Position numbers and translations under genes: made by a program
NCBI GenBank assembly: GCA_036023115.1
Contig: JAYKKT010000076.1
Location: 806,001 to 870,000, forward strand
DNA: 64,000 nt
Direction: 5' to 3'
From: Brasenia schreberi
Taxonomy: Eukaryota; Streptophyta; Magnoliopsida; Nymphaeales; Cabombaceae
Notes under the pieces: generated by a model
Told to the model about the DNA's origin: nothing
Databases searched by the model: none
The model's input: the letters and a program-made list of their open reading frames with translations, nothing else
Shown here: positions 43,801-56,807 of the stretch, piece after piece
Layout: each line of letters begins with the position of its first letter
Position numbering within the stretch: the stretch's first letter is position 1

Positions 43801-44128
43801 GTGCAAATCCACGTGATCTAAAACATGCAATCGCATCTTAAAGACCCGAAATAGACACCTCGAATCGTTTCGTAGACTTCCTCCCCAAAACTCGGTTTTT
43901 GCAAAAGCGTACAGACTGACCCTTGCGCATCGGTGCAAGAAGGTCTGCGACGACAAGAGCTCACTTGCTCACAGTCGCCACGTTTAGAAGTCAGTGTTAA
44001 TATATCTTCGCTAGCTTAAGTAAGCTAGCTGGCACGCCCTGTTTGTATACATAGGCCTTAGACGCACGATAAGATCCACTCCAAGCCACGAAAGGGGCAA
44101 AGAGGCGGGGATTTTTCGCGCGTCTACA
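40837..44128 (+). repeat. 3' LTR of element D
   Basis: It is 3292 bp and nearly identical to the 5' LTR. The CCTAA array is at 41677-41930, TATTTAAA at 42065-42072, the 109-112-bp array at 43017-43522 and the 14-bp array at about 43555-43617. It ends CGCGTCTACA followed by the TSD ACCAT. Confidence 0.96.
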
Positions 44129-44133
44129 ACCAT

Positions 44134-45164
44134 GTGTGCGTTTGACATTGTAGGCCCAATATTTCCAAAGGCCTCGAATGGGCATCAATTTATTTTAGCA
44201 GCCACGGAGTATTTCTCCAAGTGGGTGGAAGCCATTTTCCTAACCCACGTGATGGGGCAACATGTGGTGGCTTTCATCCGGAGGAATATCTTGGCTCGAT
44301 TTGAGGTTCCACGAGACCTTGTGTCTGATAATGGTACCCCATTCAAAAATGAGCGGATGGTTAAGTTGTGCAACACGTATGGCATAACTCACCACTTCTC
44401 CTCGCCCTACTACCCTCAAGGCAACGGCCAAGCCGAAGCCACAAACAAGACTCTCATTAGTATAATTGAGAAATCCTTAGAGAAGGGTAGGACGTGGCAC
44501 GAGAAGCTGGATGAAGCCTTATGGGCTTATAGGACTTCCATCCGGACTCCCACGAATGCCACACCATTCGAATTGGTCTATGGCACAAACGCCATTCTTC
44601 CCATTCACACTCAACTGCATTCATTCCATACATCCATAGCACTCGACCTCCCCCTAGAGACGCTTCAGCATGCTAGGATGGCCGAACTAGATTTGCTAGA
44701 TGAGAGGCGACTCCTTGCCATGGATCATGCTCGTGCATACCGGCAAAGGATAGCCCGACATTATGGCAAACACATGAGACCTCGCCACTTTGAAGTGGGG
44801 GATCTGGTCTTAAAAACCATCCATCATCGTGGCCCACACCCCCTGGGCAAGTGGCGCCCCAACTGGGATGGACCCCATGTTGTACGAGCAACCACTACGA
44901 ACATGCTCGTGCATACCGGCAAAGGATAGCCCAACATTATGGCAAACACATGAGACCTCGCCACTTTGAAGTGGGGAATCTGGTCTTAAAAACCATCCAT
45001 CATCGTGGCCCACACCCCCTGGGCAAGTGGCGTCCCAATTGGTCTATGGACCCTATGTTGTACGAGCAACCACTACGAACAACTCGTATTGGTTGATCGA
45101 TGTAGAAGGTAGGAATTTAGCATATCCTATCAATATTCAATACTTAAAGAAGTATCATGTGTAG
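44134..45164 (+). pseudogene. Element B ORF2 (pol), part 2: integrase core and C-terminus, with tandem duplication
   Basis: It resumes after the TSD with FDIVGPIFPKASNG, so the catalytic Asp is right at the D insertion. Core residues VSDNGTPF and GQAEATNKT are present. A tandem duplication of about 176 bp (copies from 44726 and 44902) repeats the end of integrase and shifts the frame, giving a stop at 44927-44929. The C-terminal GPY module is thus partly doubled. The original pol stop is at 45162-45164. Confidence 0.92.
44726..45080 (+). repeat. Tandem duplication of about 176 bp in B's integrase
   Basis: CATGCTCGTGCATACCGGC starts at 44726 and again at 44902. The second copy has a few changes and a small insertion near 45040. 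Confidence 0.9.
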
Positions 45165-46334
45165 GATTTCGATTAAATTCTAGTTTTTCAAAAATTTTAG
45201 GGATAGCTGCCTTGAGACATGAAAATAAGGTGCAAAGGCAAAGTCGTGTGACCCTGAGTGAGAGAATTCGCACTTGTGAAAGAGCAGAGTCTTCAAAATC
45301 GTGGTTACATTTCAAAATCCTTCTTCTTATAAAGAAAGGCCTAGTTCAATATAGCAAGATACTTGCAAGTAGTACGTGCTATTTCTAAATAGGCTGATCT
45401 GGAATGGATCAAGTGTAGGCTTGGGATAAGTCCTCCCCTCTTCTCTTCTCCTTCTAAAAGGAAAACAAAAGCCCAAACAAAGGGAATTTCCCATTCAAAG
45501 TCTCTTTCCAAAAGAAAGAAACCAGAATTCAAAAGAAAAATCGATTCTCTTGTGAAAAAGAGGGATCAAAGAAAAAATACTCCCAAAGGGAGACCCTCGA
45601 TGAAAAAAAGGAAAAAGAGGCCAAAAAGCTCAAAAAGAGCAGTTTTCCGCCCCCTATGCCGTAAACCACGGGATGCTTCAAAAGGGACCGTGGTATCTCT
45701 TTCCCATCCCTGGCTTATCCCAAGCTAAAGCATGGTTCATTTCGAGGAATCCTAAAGTAAAAATAGGATTTACTTACTTGAATTTCATCTTGTTTGAGAA
45801 TTCGACGTTTCGAGTAAGGCGTAGGAATTTGAAATATAGCTGGTTTTCTTATAAAACCTCTGCTAGATAAGCGAGTGTTAAGACTCAAACAAGGACAAGC
45901 ACGGAGAGCTCTAGATCCTTAGGATCGAGACTCAAGACAGTTGTCCCTTTTGTAAATAGTTTTGTAAATAAGTTTTGAAAATCGAACATCGAACAGCATA
46001 GGATCTGCTCACTTGGAGCAACATGCCTTGTAAGTCTCTAGAGTTTGACCACATCTGGTCTCTGGGAGGTCGCCACTCTTGGCACCACACCCATGTCATG
46101 CATCTGCATTCCACGCATGAACATTTGCATAAACATGATCCCATTTAGGACCAGATTCCATGTAAATCCCTTTGGCGTGATATCTCCTCCTACCAGAGTT
46201 TGTAAATTGAGATTTTGCTAAAGATTGGGGTTATCCCATATTCTTCGTGGATAGATCTAGGGAGACATTGAAAGGGGTGTTTGTCATCTTTGCCCTTATC
46301 CAAATCGATTTGGACAAGGCCAAAGAGGGGCATC
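45165..46334 (+). other. Element B 3' untranslated region with polypurine tract
   Basis: It is collinear with D's. The palindrome TCCAAATCGATTTGGA is at 46299-46314 and AAAGAGGGG at 46322-46330. I see no gene. Confidence 0.8.
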
Positions 46335-48463
46335 TGTAAACACCCCGAAATCCCACGAATTCCTCGAACAACCTGGTTTTGTAAAAGCAGCCCCAAAGGG
46401 CTATTTTGAGTCTGAAAACCCAGGAGCCTTCCAGGCAACCCTGTACATATGTTTTGAACTCTGTATTTCAAAAATATACAATATGGCTTTTAAAACCTTT
46501 TAAAAACAAGTTTTGAAACCCCGAAGCAGCTTCGGCCTAATCCAGACAGTACCAGGAGAGCTAAGGAGAGCTCGGAACCGGAGCACATGTCAAGCCTGGC
46601 ACAACAACTCCCGTATCAAATCCACACCCCCAGGATCTCGAACGTCCAAGACCCTGTTATCATCAAAACATCCTTTGAAGTCATCTCCGAAAGGCGAAAA
46701 CAGAGGCGGACGATCATGTTGGCGAAGACCCAACGAAGACGGAGTACTGATGCTGTCAGGCCCCACACAAACCATTCGTTTCGAACACAGCTCGAAGGAG
46801 TCAGAGTTTAGTTTGTATCGGATCTGGACCATATATATCCAGATCCCAATCCAAACCCTTGTATGGACTTGGATTTGGATTTGGATCCAAAGATCCAATC
46901 CAATATCCATATCCATGGCCCACATCACCTTCTCATAAATGGAGGTGGGGCCCACTTGAATTTCACGTGGGATTATGGGCATGAGAGAGAGTGGGGGGTG
47001 GATAAGATCAAGTGTGTGTTGTAATTAAGCTTGACTTGTGTGTCAAGTTTGGGGTTAATCATGTGGGTTAGCCTAATTAAGTCGGTTTAAGCTTGTAATT
47101 AGCCAAAACCTAACGTAGGGCTGCACCAACATGATGTGGTTAAGATCCATGGGCCATGCAAAGGGAGCTCCTTCACCGAAACCTAACCCAAAACGCCTAA
47201 TCGTAGCCTTCCACCTTAATCCGGCCCTAATTTGAGCCTAATCACCTAACGCACTTCCCTAATCCCGGCCTAATCCCAACCTAATCACCTAACCCACTTC
47301 TCTAATCCTTCCCTAAACCTAGGTTAATTTCCCTAAACCTAGCCTAATCCTAGCCTAATCACCTAACCTAGCTCACTAAACCTCACCCTAGAACCAACCC
47401 ACCTAGCTAAACCCTACCCCTAGCCCACAACCTACCCAAACCACTTGTATTTAAAATATCTGGCCCTACCCTTTCCAGCCCACCTTATTCTCATACCACC
47501 CTACCTAAACCACCTAACCACTACCCAAACCCAGCCCTAACTGACCTAGCCCATCCCTATATAACCCCCCCCCCTTGGGGGCGGGTTTCATCATCTAGCA
47601 GCCCACCCATTCCCAGCCGGGTCCTCCACTTCCCCAGCTCAACCGAATCACCACCTGCTCCACATCCTGCCACCACTTGCTCCACATCCCGCCTTCCACC
47701 TGCACTACTTCCCCAGCTCAGCCGAACGCCACCATCACCACCATCATCCGGCTGATCCCTTTCTACCCGCCACCATCTTTTCATCCGGTAAGTCCCCTAC
47801 ATCCTACCTTGCTACTTCTTCACTCCCTCTCCACTCTGAGCCACCTAATCCACTCCCATATCACCCTAACACCAGCCCTTCCACTTGCTGCCACCAGCCC
47901 CACTCAGCCGAACCCATAACACCCTAACTACCCGCCACCACCTAGACCTTTTAACTCCATTCGGCCAACCTATCCGACTCCCTAAAACCTGCCCGTATCA
48001 TCCTAATACACCTACTACAACCACTACCACCTGGCCCCATCTCCTAGCTAGCTCCCCTACCTTACATCACTCCTAGCCACTCCAACTACCCGCCACCACT
48101 AAGTCCTCCTAGTCGACCACTCCAACCGACTGTCACTTCACTCGGCCACCATAGCAACCTGCCAACCCTAGGTGATTCGTTAGACCTTCCCTTAGGTTCA
48201 CCCTTTGCACAACCTACCTTAAAACTAAACCCTATCCTTAGTGACCCTACTTAGGCCCTTTAGCCCAACACGCCAAAAAGAACCCATCTCTAGTAGTCGG
48301 CCATCTTCAAGGCGCCTCTTCCGTGCACCAAGAACATCCGGCCAGCACCTCCCCTTTTCGTTCAACCTCGCGGAGCTCCCTTTTGCAGCCCAAGGCGAAG
48401 GCCAAGCCCATGCTCAAGCAAGGCATCTTCGGACCAGCTATTAGTAAGTGCCTAACTCGGTCT
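46335..48463 (+). repeat. 3' LTR of element B, first part
   Basis: It starts TGTAAACACC and is most similar to 15211-17629, sharing the CTCGAACAACCTGG variant. It has a CCTAA array (about 47176-47425), TATATAAC at 47559-47566 (last base altered) with a C-run/G-run, and a donor-like GTAAGT near 47788. E cuts it after GGTCT (48459-48463); the remainder, with its 109-bp array, lies outside the window. Confidence 0.92.
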
Positions 48464-51400
48464 TGTAAACACCCCGAAATCCCACGAATTTCTCAAATTC
48501 ATCTGGTTTTGTAAAAGCAACCCCAAAGGGCCATTTTTGAGTCTGGAAACCCAGGAGCCTTCCAAACAACCCTGTACATACGTTTTGAACTCTATATTTC
48601 GAAAACATACAATATAGCTTTTAAAACCTTTTTAAAACATGTTTTGAAACCCCGAAGCGGCTTGGCCCGATCAAGACAGGACCAGGAGGGCTAAGAAGAG
48701 CCCGGAACCGGAGCACATGTCGAGCCCGGCACAGCAACTCTTGTATCTGATTCACACCCCCAGGATCTCGAATGTCCAAGACCCTGTTCTTATCAAAATA
48801 TCCTTTGAAGTCATCTCCGGAAGGCAGAAACGGAGGCGGACGACCATGTTGGCGAAGACCCAACGTAGACGGAGTACTGATGCTGTCAGACCCTGCACAA
48901 ATCGTCCGTTTCGAACCCAGCTCGAAGGAGTCAGAGTTCAGTTTGGATTGGATCTGGACCATATACATCCAGATCCCAACCCAAACCCATATGTGGACTT
49001 GGATTTGGATTTGGATCCAGAGATCTAATCCAATATCCATATCCATGGCCCACATCACCTTCTCATAAATGGAGGTGGGGCCCACTTGAAATTCACGTGG
49101 GATATTGGGCATGAGAGAGAGTGGGGATGGAAAATATCAAGAGTGTTGTAATTAAGCTTGACTTGTGTGTCAAGTTTGGGGTTAATCATGTGGGTTAGCC
49201 TAATTGAGTGGGTTTAAGCTTGTAATTAGCCAAAACCTAACCTAGGGCTGCACCAACATGAGGTAGTTAAGGTCTATGGGCCATGCAAAGGGAGCTCCTT
49301 CTCCTAAACCTAACCCAAAACGCCTAATCCTAGCCTAAACCCCTAATCCATCACTAATCTGAGCCTAATCACCTAACCCACTTCCCTAATCCCAGCCTAA
49401 TCCCAACCTAATCACCTAACCCACTTCCCTAATCCTTCCCTAAACCTAGATTAATTTCCCTAATCCTAGCCTAAACCTAGCCTAATCACCTAACCTAGCT
49501 CACTAAACCTCACCCTAAAACCCAACCACCTAACCTAGCCCTAAACCCCTAAACCACTCCTAGCCCACAATCTACCCAAACCCCTAGTTTTCAAAATATC
49601 TAGCCCAACCCTTTCCAGCCCACCTTATCTACATACCACCCTACCTAAACCACCTAACCACTACCCCAAGCCCAGCCCTAACCGACCTACCCATCCCTAT
49701 TTAAACCCCCCCCCCTTTTGGGGCGGGTTTTTCCTAGCAAGAACCCTCACCTCACCCAGTGGGGCCCTCTCTTTCCCCCATTTCCTCACCCAGTCGAACC
49801 TGCCCGCCTGCTCCACCTGCTCCACCAGCACTACCTGCACCGCCACCTTCTCTCTTCCATCCACCACCATCTCCCAGCCGGACGCCACCACCCTCTCCCA
49901 GCCGGACGCCACACTTGCTCTCCATCCCATCTACACCCGGCTTCTCTCTTCCATCCGCCACCTCTCCCCATGCGGTAAGCATTCCCTAACTATCCCTAAA
50001 CCCTTCTCTACTCCCTCTCCACTCCTAGCCACCTACCCTATCATCATCTCAGCCCTTTGTCACCACCCTTTTAACTTAGCCGAACCTAACACAACCTAAA
50101 CTACCGGCCCCTACCTAACCATCCCATTTGCACCCGGCCAACCATTTCTTCCACCCTATAGGACTCCCATTCGGCCTTCCCATAAACTCCCCTTTTAGGT
50201 CCACCTTCCCTAAACCCTCGACTCTCCTAGTGACCCTAAACACTCACTTGGTCCAGCCCCTTTAACCCCCCACATCGAGGCGACACCCATTTGCAGCCGG
50301 CCACCTTCGAGGCGCCTATCCCGCACCCCACTTGCAGCCGGCCAGCACCCTTGGTCACCTATCCTCGCGGAGCTCCCGTTTGTAGCCCAAGGCGAAGCCC
50401 AAGCCCACGCTCAAGCAAGGCCTCTACGGACTAGCTACTCGTAAGTGCCTAAACTCGGTCTTTAGTTGTATACTTGCTTGAGATTCAATTTGATACGGGG
50501 TTGTAATAACAGAGCATAGTCTCCCCCCGCTTGTAATAACGTGGCTTGGCACACCCACACACGTGCACTCTCTTAGTCGTGCACGATTTTGAACACACAC
50601 GGGCCTAATCAGCCCCTAATACATAAATATATATATATTTTTTCATTTTCGAAGGGATTTGCTTAAGTTGGGTGCGTTGTCTTTCAATTCAAGCACTCAC
50701 ACACATTGAGCTTTCGCTCTTATTTGAAAGACCCAAGTAAGGGCCGACCTATACTATTTGGGTTTCATTTCATGTCGTGTGAGTAAGTCTTTCAATTCAA
50801 GCACTTTCACACACATTGAGCCTTCGCTCTTACTCCCAAGACCCAAGTAAGGGTCGACCTATACTATTTGGGTTTCATTTCATGTCGTGTGAGTAAGTCT
50901 TTCAATTCAAGCACTTTCACACACATTGAGCCTTCGCTCTTACTCCCAAGACCTTAGTAAAGGCCTTATTGCAGTTATATTTGGGTTTCATTTATGTCGT
51001 GTGTGTAGTACTTCAATTCAAGCACTTTCACACACATTGAGCCTTCGCTCTTACTCCCAAGACCTTAGTCAAGGCCATACTGCAATTTATATTTGGGTTT
51101 AATTTCATGTCGAGTGTGTAAGTCTTTCAATTCAAGCACGCACCCACATTGAGCCTTCGCTCTTATTTGCAAGACCCGAGTAAGGGCTCATATACATAAT
51201 CTATATACATATCTCCCTTCGGTTATTTCCCTTCGGTTATTTCCCTTCGGTTATTTCCCTTCAGTCATTTCCCTTCAGTATTGTCTTTACATTTCGGGTT
51301 TTCCCTTTGGAGTAGCGTGAGTTTGCATTGCATCTACGCCATACCACGAGGTAGGACGCATATTGCATCAAAGCTAGCCCCGCTCGAATTCACCCACGTA

Positions 51401-51792
51401 GTGGAGTGTTCATAACACACAAACTAGGTGGCCCGAAAAGGGATAAAAGAAAAGACTTAGGCACGTGCAAATCCACGTGATCTAAAACATGCAATCGCAT
51501 TTTAAAGACCCGAAATAGACACCTCGAACCGCTTCGTAGACTTTCTCTCCAAAAACTCGATTTTTGCAAAGCGTACAGACTGACCCTTGTGCATCGGTGC
51601 AAGAAGGTCTGCGACGACAAGAGCTTACTTGCTCACAGTCGCCACGTTTAGAAGTCAGTGTTAAAAATATCTTCGCTAGCTTAGGTAAGCTAGCTGGCAC
51701 GCCCTGTTTGCATACATAGGCCTTAGACACACGAGAGGATCCGCTCCAAGCCCTGAAAAAGGCAAAGAGGCGGGGATTTTCGCACGTCTATA
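48464..51792 (+). repeat. 5' LTR of element E
   Basis: It is 3329 bp, starting TGTAAACACC and ending TCTATA, a C-to-T change in the usual TCTACA. CCTAA array 49301-49565; TATTTAAA 49699-49706; donor-like GTAAGC 49975-49980; 109-bp array about 50687-51185; 14-bp repeats about 51220-51275. Confidence 0.93.
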
Positions 51793-51936
51793 GAGATTGG
51801 CACGCCCGGTGGGACGTGAGCCTTTCAAAAATCGAGTTTTAAAGTAGAAGTCTTGTGAAAATTTTGTAAAAAGGTGTCGTTTTAACTTGTTTTTTCTTTG
51901 CTTGTACTTAGGATATTTTGAAAAAGCTTGAAAAGC
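51793..51936 (+). other. Element E leader: primer-binding site (51798-51815) and acceptor-like tract
   Basis: TGGCACGCCCGGTGGGAC, then a pyrimidine-rich tract ending CTTGTACTTAG at 51910-51911, about 25 nt before gag's ATG. Confidence 0.65.
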
Positions 51937-53613
51937 ATGTCAAAATCCAATCCAAGTGAAGTATCGAGCCAAGGCTCATGCGCATCAAGTTCTCACTCTA
52001 GGAGGATTTTCAAAAACAAAATAAAACTAGATGAAATCGAGGATTTGAGAAGGGAGTTTGAGGCCAAAATCGATGCTCTTAGCCAAGAGGCTGAAGTAGG
52101 CGATTCATGTTCATCGAACGGTGAACAAAGGCCTAAAAAGAAATCTGAAAAACCTCGCAAGCAAAAAGAGGCCTCCGTAATGGAAGGCAACCAATACCAC
52201 GAGTCCTTCACACAAAAGGACCGTAAAGCCCTACAGCAGTTGCTAAAAGGGCAGAATAAAGAGAAAAGAAGCTACGCCCTGTCTGATTTCCTTCCTATGG
52301 ACTACGAAACAGACAGTGACGATGAAATACCGAACTTCCATCGGTATGATGGCATGGGAGACCCTAGGTCTCACTTGGAGCTTTTCTCACGTCGAGCCCA
52401 TAAGAAGAAAAAGGACTCGATGAAATGGGTGTATTGGTTCCCTTTATCCCTTAAAGGCACAGCTGCCAAATGGCTGGCTTCCTACGACTTAAGCCAGTTC
52501 GCTACTTTTGAAGAGTTAGCGAACTGCTTCATGCAAAGATTTGCACACAACGTAGAAGTCACGCCAACCCTGAATACCTTAAGGGATACAAAGCAAGGCA
52601 TGAACGAAGACGTACATGCCTTCATTATAAGATGGAGGTCGCTTTTGGGCCAAGTGCGAGAGCCCATATCCGAAGGATGCGCAGTAATGCTCATCCTGGA
52701 TAATTTTAAAAGCGAGTTAAAAACCCTTCTCTCGCTCCATGAGATTTCAACTTTCCATAAGTTGATCAAAAAGGCCTCCCTTTTCGAAACCAACTTGCGA
52801 AAAGGGACATACGATCACTTATGGAAAGGAAGTGCCGTTCCAAAAACCCGTTTGGAAAAGCCCATCGCATATGGGCTGCCCACGACGGACAAAGGGGCAA
52901 AGCCCCATAAAATCGCCAATGTCCGGGTGGATCCAGGCATGGCGGGCACTTCCAAAAATTTTGAAAAAATAGAAAATAAGAGGGAACGCAATTTTCAAAA
53001 ACCGGTTGAAAAACGGGAGTATACTCCGTTGGAGCAACTTGTGTCGGAGGTCCTAGACCTCTTACTTGCCCAGGGCATGATAGAACTCCCTGAAATCCCC
53101 GATGGAGTCACTTCCAAAGGGGGGTATTTAAACCGATTTTGTAAGTATCATCGGCTCAAAGGCGATGATACCAAACGCTGCTTCTCTCTTTTAAATAAAA
53201 TTGAGAACTTGATAGCAGAAGGCCGGCTCCAGGTCACTGCGGAACCTGAGCCACCTCAAGCTATCTTCAAGGAACCCTTTCCCAAACACGCCAGTGGCAG
53301 TGGAAAAGGAAAGGAGGTATGTACCCTCACCATTTCCAAGGAACTAGTGCAAAAGCCAGAACCTGGTCGACCTACTTGTGCGCCCATCCTTGTACTATAC
53401 AAGAGGCCCGCCCAAGTCGTCATTCGGGGACCACCAAAAGTGGAAACCCCGGTAAAACCAGTTTTGAAAATCCAAGGTTCTCCTCAGCTCATCCTTAGAG
53501 CCAAGTTTAGCGCGAACCCTAGGCTGGTCGTGGGGGAAGTCACTAGATCCGGGTGGATCTATCAACCCCTGCACCCTCAAGGTGCTCAAAAGGTGGTCAG
53601 TGTGCCTGGCCCC
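51937..53613 (+). pseudogene. Element E ORF1 (gag-protease), part 1
   Basis: Open from MSKSNPSEVSSQG through the gag domain and zinc knuckle (CKYHRLKGDDTKRC, where the central His is changed to Asp) to VVSVPGP, where solo LTR F splits it. TSD GCCCC at 53609-53613. Confidence 0.93.
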
Positions 53614-56600
53614 TGTAGACGCGCGAAAATCCCCGCCTCTTCGCCTCTTTCGGGGCTTGGAGTGGATCTTCTTGTGCGTCTAAGGCCTATGTATACAAAT
53701 AGGGCGTGCTAGCTAGCTTACTTAAGCTAGCGAAGATATTTTTAACACTGACTTCTAAACGTGGCGACTGTGAGCAAGTAAGCTCTTGTCGTCGCAAACC
53801 TTCTTGCACCGATGCGCAAGGGTCAGTCTGTACGCTTTACAAAAATCGAGTTTTGGAGAGAAAGTCTACGAAGCGGTTCGAGGTGTCTATTTCGGGTCTT
53901 TAAGATGCGATTGCATGTTTTAGATCACGTGGATTTGCATGTGCCTAAGTCTTTTCTTTTATCCCTTTTCGGGCCACCTAGTTTGTGTGTTATGAACACT
54001 CCACTACATGGGCGAATTCGAGCGGGGCTTGCTTCGATGCAATATGCGTCCTACCTCGTGGTATGGCGTAGATGCAATGCAAACTCACGCTACTCCAAAG
54101 GGAAAACCCGAAATGTAAAGACGATACTGAAGGGAAATAACAGAAGGGAAATAACCGAAGGGAAATAACCGAAGGGAAATAACCGAAGGGAAATATGTAT
54201 ATAGCTTATATATATGAGCCCTTACTCGGGTCTTGCAAATAAGAGCGAAGGCTCAATGTGGGTGCGTGCTTGAATTGAAAGACTTACACACACGACATGA
54301 AATTAAACCCAAATATAAATTGCAGTATGGCCTTGACTAAGGTCTTAGGAATAAGAGCGAAGGCTCAATGTGTGTGAGAGTGCTTGAATTGAAAGACTAC
54401 CCACACGACATAAATGAAACCCAAATAGTATAGGTCGGCCCTTACTTGGGTCTTTCAAATAAGAGCGAAAGCTCAATGTGTGTGAGAGTGCTTGAATTGA
54501 AAGACTTACTCACACGACATGAAATGAAACCCAAATAGTATAGGTCGGCCCTTACTTGGGTCTTTCAAATAAGAGCGAAAGCTCAATGTGTGTGAGAGTG
54601 CTTGAATTGAAAGACAACGCACCCAACTTAAACAAAAACCCTTCGAAAATGAAAGTATATGTACACTTATATATTAGGGGCTGATTAGGCCCATGTGTGT
54701 TCAAGATTGTGCACGACTAAGAGAGTGCACGTGTGTGGTTGTGCCAAGCCACGTTATTACAAGCGGGGGGAGACTATGCTCCGTTATTACAACCCCGTAT
54801 CAAATTGAATCTCAAGCAAGTGTATAACTAAGGACCGAGTTTAGACACTTACGAGTAGCTGTTCCATTGAGGTCTTGCTTGAGCGTGGACTTGGCCTTGG
54901 GCTGCAAACGGGAGCTCCGCGAAGGTAGGTGATCAAGGGTGCTGGCCGGCTGCAAGTGGGGCGCGGGATAGGCGCCTCGGAGGTGGCCGGTGGCAAGTAG
55001 ATGGCGCCTCAAGGTAAGGGGTTTAAATGTGCTGAACGAGTGAGGTATTAGGATCACTAGGGGAGTTGGGTACTTAGGGAAACTGGACCTAAAAGGTGAG
55101 CTGGTGGGAAGGCCGAATAGGACACCTAGGGGAGGGCCGAATGGGAGATGATGGCTAGGTAGTGGCTGGCATCTTGGGTTATACTAGGTTCGGCTAGGTT
55201 AAAGTGGTGGTGGCAAGGGGGCTGAGATGAAGGTAGGATGGGTGGCCAAGAGTGGAGAGGTGGAAGAGAGGGGCTTTGAGGGAGTTTGGGGCACTTACCG
55301 AATGGGGAGAGGTGGCGGATGAAATGGGAAGCAGGCGGGCAGGTGACTGTTGGCTGGTTCGGTTGGGTGGAGGTGGTGGCGTCCGGCTGAGGGATGGTGG
55401 TGGTGGAGGGAAGAGGGAAGGTGGCGGTGCAGGTGGTGGCTGGTGGAGCAGGTGGAGCTGTTGGGGAGTGGTCCCGGCTGGGTGAGAGATGGGAGAAGGA
55501 GAGGGCCCAGCTGGGTGGAATGGTGGTTCCCACTTGGAAAACCCGCCCACAAGGAAGGGGGCTTAAATAGGGGATGGGTAGGTCGGTTAGGGCTGGGCTG
55601 TGGGTAGTGGTTAGGTAGTTTAGGTAGGGTGGTATGTAGATAAGGTGGGCTGGAAGGGGTTGGGCCAGATATTTTAAAACTAGGGGTTTTGGTAAATCGT
55701 GGGCTAAGGGTGGTTTAGGGGTTTAGGGCTAGGTTAGGTGGTTGGGTTTTAGGGTGAGGTTTAGTGAGCTAGGTTAGGTGATTAGGCTAGGTTTAGGCTA
55801 GGATTAGGGAAATTAATCTAGGTTTAGGGAAGGATTAGGGAAGTGGGTTAGGTGATTAGGTTAGGATTAGGACGGGATTAGGGAAGTGGGTTAGGTGATT
55901 AGGTTCAGATTAGGGGTGGATTAGGGGTTTAGGCTAGGTTTAGGCATTTTGGGCTAGGTTTAGGTGAAGGAGCTCCCTTAGCATGGCCCATAGACCTTGA
56001 TCACCCCATGTTGGTGCAGCCCTAGGTTAGGTTTTAGCTAATTACAAGCTTAAACCCACTCAATTAGGCTAACCCACATGATTAAACCCAAACTTGACAC
56101 ACAAGTCAAGCTTAATACAACACTCTTGATATTTTTCACCCCCACTCTCTCTCATGCCCAATATCCCACGTGAATTTCAAGTGGGCCCCACCTCCATTTA
56201 TGAGAAGGTGATGTGGGCCATGGCTATGGATATTGGATTGGATCTCTGGATCCAAATCCAAATCCAAGTCCACATATGGGTTTGGATTTGGAATCTGGAT
56301 ATATATGGTCCAGATCCAATCCAAACTGAACTCTGACTCCTTCGAGCTGGGTTCGAGACGGACGATTTTGTGCGGGGCCTGACAGCATCAGTACTCCGTC
56401 TGCGTTGGGTCTTCGCCAACATAGTCGTCCGCCTCCGTTTCTGCCTTCCGGTGATGACTTCAAATGATACTTTGGTAAGAACAAGGTCTTGGACGTTCGA
56501 GATCCTGGGGTGTGAATCAGATACAAGAGTTGTTGTGCCGGGCTCGACAGGTGCTCCGGTTCCGGGCTCTTCTTGGCTCTCCTGGTCCTGTCTTGATCGG

Positions 56601-56802
56601 GCCAAGCCACTTCGGGGTTTCAAAACATGTTTTAAAAGGTTTTCAAAAGCCATATTATATGTTTTTGAAATATAAAGTTTAAAACATATATAAAGGGTTG
56701 TTTGGAAGGCTCCTGGGTTTCCAAACTCAAAATGGCCCTTTGGGGCTGCTTTTACAAAACCAGATTTGTTTAAGAAATTCGTGGGATTTCGGGGTGTTTA
56801 CA
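53614..56802 (-). mobile_element. Element F: solo LTR (minus strand) with TSD GCCCC
   Basis: It runs from TGTAGACGCG (reverse complement of the LTR end) to GGTGTTTACA (reverse complement of the LTR start), 3189 bp. It is flanked by GCCCC at 53609-53613 and 56803-56807. On the minus strand: CCTAA array (55975-55690), TATTTAAG (55569-55562), 109-bp array (about 54625-54220), 14-bp repeats (about 54190-54135) and the U5 hairpin (about 53710-53730). No internal region, so it arose by LTR-LTR recombination. Confidence 0.96.
55690..55975 (-). repeat. Telomere-like CCTAA array in solo LTR F
   Basis: Appears as TTAGG-rich sequence on the plus strand, upstream (in minus orientation) of TATTTAAG at 55569-55562. 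Confidence 0.75.
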
Positions 56803-56807
56803 GCCCC

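Larger units (their letters stand above)
29547..44128 (+). mobile_element. Element D: complete, very young Tat-lineage Ty3/gypsy retrotransposon (TSD ACCAT)
   Basis: It is 14,582 bp with target duplications ACCAT at 29542-29546 and 44129-44133; the host integrase sequence reads through once D is removed. LTRs are 3295 and 3292 bp. By eye they differ by four substitutions (29558 T/C, one near 31237 A/C, one near 31572 C/T, one near 32270 A/G) and a 3-nt indel near 30995. ORF1 and ORF2 are both open over full length. Primer-binding site and polypurine tract are intact. It is the only copy here that could be autonomous, subject to the unusual protease motif. Confidence 0.97.

Noticed and set aside
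44132..44929. An independent integrase-like gene
   Set aside because: It is the second half of B's integrase. Removing D (with one ACCAT) joins it to 29546.
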